Assembly (NCBI GenBank): GCA_034696485.1
Contig: JAQIWT010000441.1
Location: 1-20,228 of the forward strand
Direction: 5' to 3'
DNA: 20,228 nt
From: Isohypsibius dastychi
Taxonomy: Eukaryota > Tardigrada > Eutardigrada > Parachela > Isohypsibiidae
Under the pieces are notes generated by a model. It searched no databases. It was not told where the DNA came from and saw only the letters and a list, made by a program, of their open reading frames with translations. This document shows, piece by piece, positions 19,429-20,228 of the stretch. How positions within the stretch are numbered: position 1 is the first letter of the stretch; each line of letters opens with the position of its first letter. A program made the position numbers and the translations under genes.

Positions 19429-19520
19429 AGCCAGATTTAAATCTTTACAGCCACAAACAAGCCAGGGTATACCCTGGTCAATCAAAAGTGCCCATTCATT
19501 GTTCTAGGCAATGAACAATG
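19429..19520. repeat. Cluster of short palindromes
   Basis: Three dyads follow the MITE-like element. They are AGATTTAAATCT (about 19433–19444), the perfect 16-bp palindrome CCAGGGTATACCCTGG (19462–19477), and the hairpin CATTGTTC / GAACAATG with an 8-nt loop (19497–19504 and 19513–19520). They lie 100–190 nt upstream of the ATG at 19619. Confidence 0.8.
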
Positions 19521-19570
19521 CACGTAAGAGCTATCTATCTAGCCGATTTTAGAACTCTGGGCAAGAAAAC

Positions 19571-19578
19571 TATTTAAG
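19571..19578 (+). promoter_or_regulatory. TATA-like box upstream of small ORF
   Basis: TATTTAAG lies about 40 nt before the ATG at 19619. That spacing would leave a very short leader, so this is a weak, inferred assignment. Confidence 0.2.
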
Positions 19579-19618
19579 TTAACTCGGTCTTTTTGATTAT
19601 CTCCATATATTACGAAAC

Positions 19619-19897
19619 ATGGATAAGTCTGCGCCGTACAGTTCGACAATCCTGCCGCAATTCTCTGACATTGAACGAGCGATCCATTCCGTAATTAAGG
19701 GCGAAATGAAAGTCGGCTCCATCGCAACGAAGCTTGCATACTACGATGCCCTGTAACAACGGACCGATGAAGCGAAGCGCAAGAAGGGTATCAAGAAACA
19801 GTCATCGAAAGCAGCGAGCTCCGAGAAAGCTGTTAGTACGGCGCAAAAAGGAAAAGAAAGAAAGCAAAATGATAAGCAATTTCGTCGTTCTGCTTGA
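19619..19897 (+). pseudogene. Small ORF with pipsqueak-like helix-turn-helix motif, interrupted by one TAA
   Basis: ATG 19619 opens 45 codons that stop at TAA 19754–19756. The same frame then stays open for 46 more codons to TGA 19895–19897. The first part contains IERAIHSVIKGEMKVGSIAT, resembling the start of HTH_psq / CENP-B-type DNA-binding domains (AI..V..GEM.V..A). The part beyond the TAA is strongly basic (KRKKGIKKQSSKAAS), as a DNA-binding tail would be. It may be a decayed transposase N-terminus (pogo-like), a small DNA-binding protein with stop readthrough, or chance. The second in-frame open part argues for recent or partial inactivation. Confidence 0.4.
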
Positions 19898-20038
19898 AAT
19901 GTCAAATAGACGCTCACTCATTTTTTCTCGAATGGTTGGAATTTACACATTTTAAGTCTTTCCTGTTGCGGATTAGTTAAGGATAACCAAATTTAGTTTT
20001 ACGTCCAAAATTAAAACTTGAAAATTTTGAATCGTGTC

Positions 20039-20110
20039 TTAACTCTTCAGTAACTGAGTGATGCCTTTACCGATTGTGATTCACCAGAGCCTTTTCGGCT
20101 CTGTCTGGTC
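20039..20110 (-). repeat. Right arm of 72-bp inverted repeat
   Basis: The reverse complement of this segment matches 6–77 at 65 of 72 positions. It includes the hairpin AGAGCC-TTTTC-GGCTCT and the dyad CAGT-A-ACTG. It lies about 140 nt downstream of the pipsqueak-like ORF. Both hairpins are intact in both arms. Confidence 0.85.
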
Positions 20111-20228
20111 CAACTGGTTCAACAAAAAGCGCTCTCCAATAGGCAGCCATATACTCTCGAACCTCTGCTAAGTTCTGACAGTCCTAAGTTTCTAGCCTCT
20201 GCTAGGTTTCGCTTTTTGAACGAACCAC
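20111..20228. repeat. Flank with internal short repeats
   Basis: CCTCTGCTAAGTT and CCTCTGCTAGGTTTC occur about 40 bp apart. Imperfect inverted ends, GGTTCAACAAAAAGCG and CGCTTTTTGAACGAACC, bracket the segment 20116–20226. It may be the body of the same repeat family as 20039–20110, cut by the window end. Confidence 0.4.

Noticed and set aside
15314-19756. TAA as a sense codon (altered genetic code), suggested by two frames interrupted by TAA
   Set aside because: The confidently identified exons of the PDZ-GEF, fucosyltransferase-like and caspase-core genes contain no internal TAA or TAG and use CAA/CAG for Gln, so the interruptions are better read as decay or error.
20088-20105. Histone-type 3' stem-loop
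   Set aside because: The hairpin has AGAGCC before the loop and GGCTCT after it, the reverse order of the conserved histone stem-loop, and no histone ORF precedes it.
6-20110. Whole window as one large transposon bounded by the 72-bp repeats
   Set aside because: The interior holds a conserved host signalling gene whose 5' end lies outside the left repeat, and no transposase or integrase was recognised.
1-20228. CRISPR array, tRNA or rRNA genes
   Set aside because: There is no regular spacer-repeat array and no cloverleaf with A- and B-box-like sequence; the apparent repeats are explained by the tandem and inverted repeats listed.

Overview
The window is eukaryotic and most probably nematode. 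Its multi-exon genes have GT–AG introns with U-rich acceptors (TTTTTCAG, TTTGCAG, TTCCAG), some introns are only 49–58 nt, and the main gene is a clear PDZ-GEF/RAPGEF2 family member, named pxf-1 in C. elegans. The species cannot be told from the sequence. The standard genetic code fits all well-supported exons.

Layout. Positions 1–1447 are noncoding, probably an upstream intron of the Rap GEF gene, and begin with one arm of a 72-bp inverted repeat. Eleven exons at 1448–9866 (+) encode 1287 residues of a PDZ-GEF, open at its 5' end. In order they carry a cyclic-nucleotide-binding-like domain, RasGEF_N, PDZ, RA, the catalytic CDC25/RasGEF domain and a proline-rich tail with a PPDY motif and a C-terminal PDZ ligand. 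From 9867 to about 11700 lie the 3' UTR, low-complexity and G-tract sequence, a small possible ORF, and a short diverged copy of the 3' UTR. Five exons at 11702–13683 (+) encode a 460-residue type II membrane protein with GT23 (FUT8-like) fucosyltransferase motifs. A second, broken copy of the last PDZ-GEF exon plus flanking intron and 3' UTR sits at 14198–14812, so direct repeats flank the fucosyltransferase-like gene. Positions 14845–18123 hold a caspase-like gene. Its catalytic core is well phased over five exons, but its N-terminal part is doubtful because of an in-frame TAA and competing frames. Positions 18465–18905 hold a Thr/Pro-rich mucin-like stretch whose frame breaks repeatedly. 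The right end is rich in dyads: a near-perfect 53-bp inverted-repeat element that looks like a MITE, other palindromes, a small ORF with a pipsqueak-like helix-turn-helix motif and an in-frame TAA, and the second arm of the 72-bp inverted repeat.

How the parts relate. The Rap GEF is an ordinary conserved signalling gene. Everything 3' of it looks like accessory, rearranged sequence: partial duplications of its own 3' end, a lineage-type glycosyltransferase, a divergent caspase with changed substrate-pocket residues, decayed coding pieces and small transposon-like repeats. No operon or shared pathway is evident. All exon boundaries were worked out by eye from reading frame and splice signals, without transcript data.
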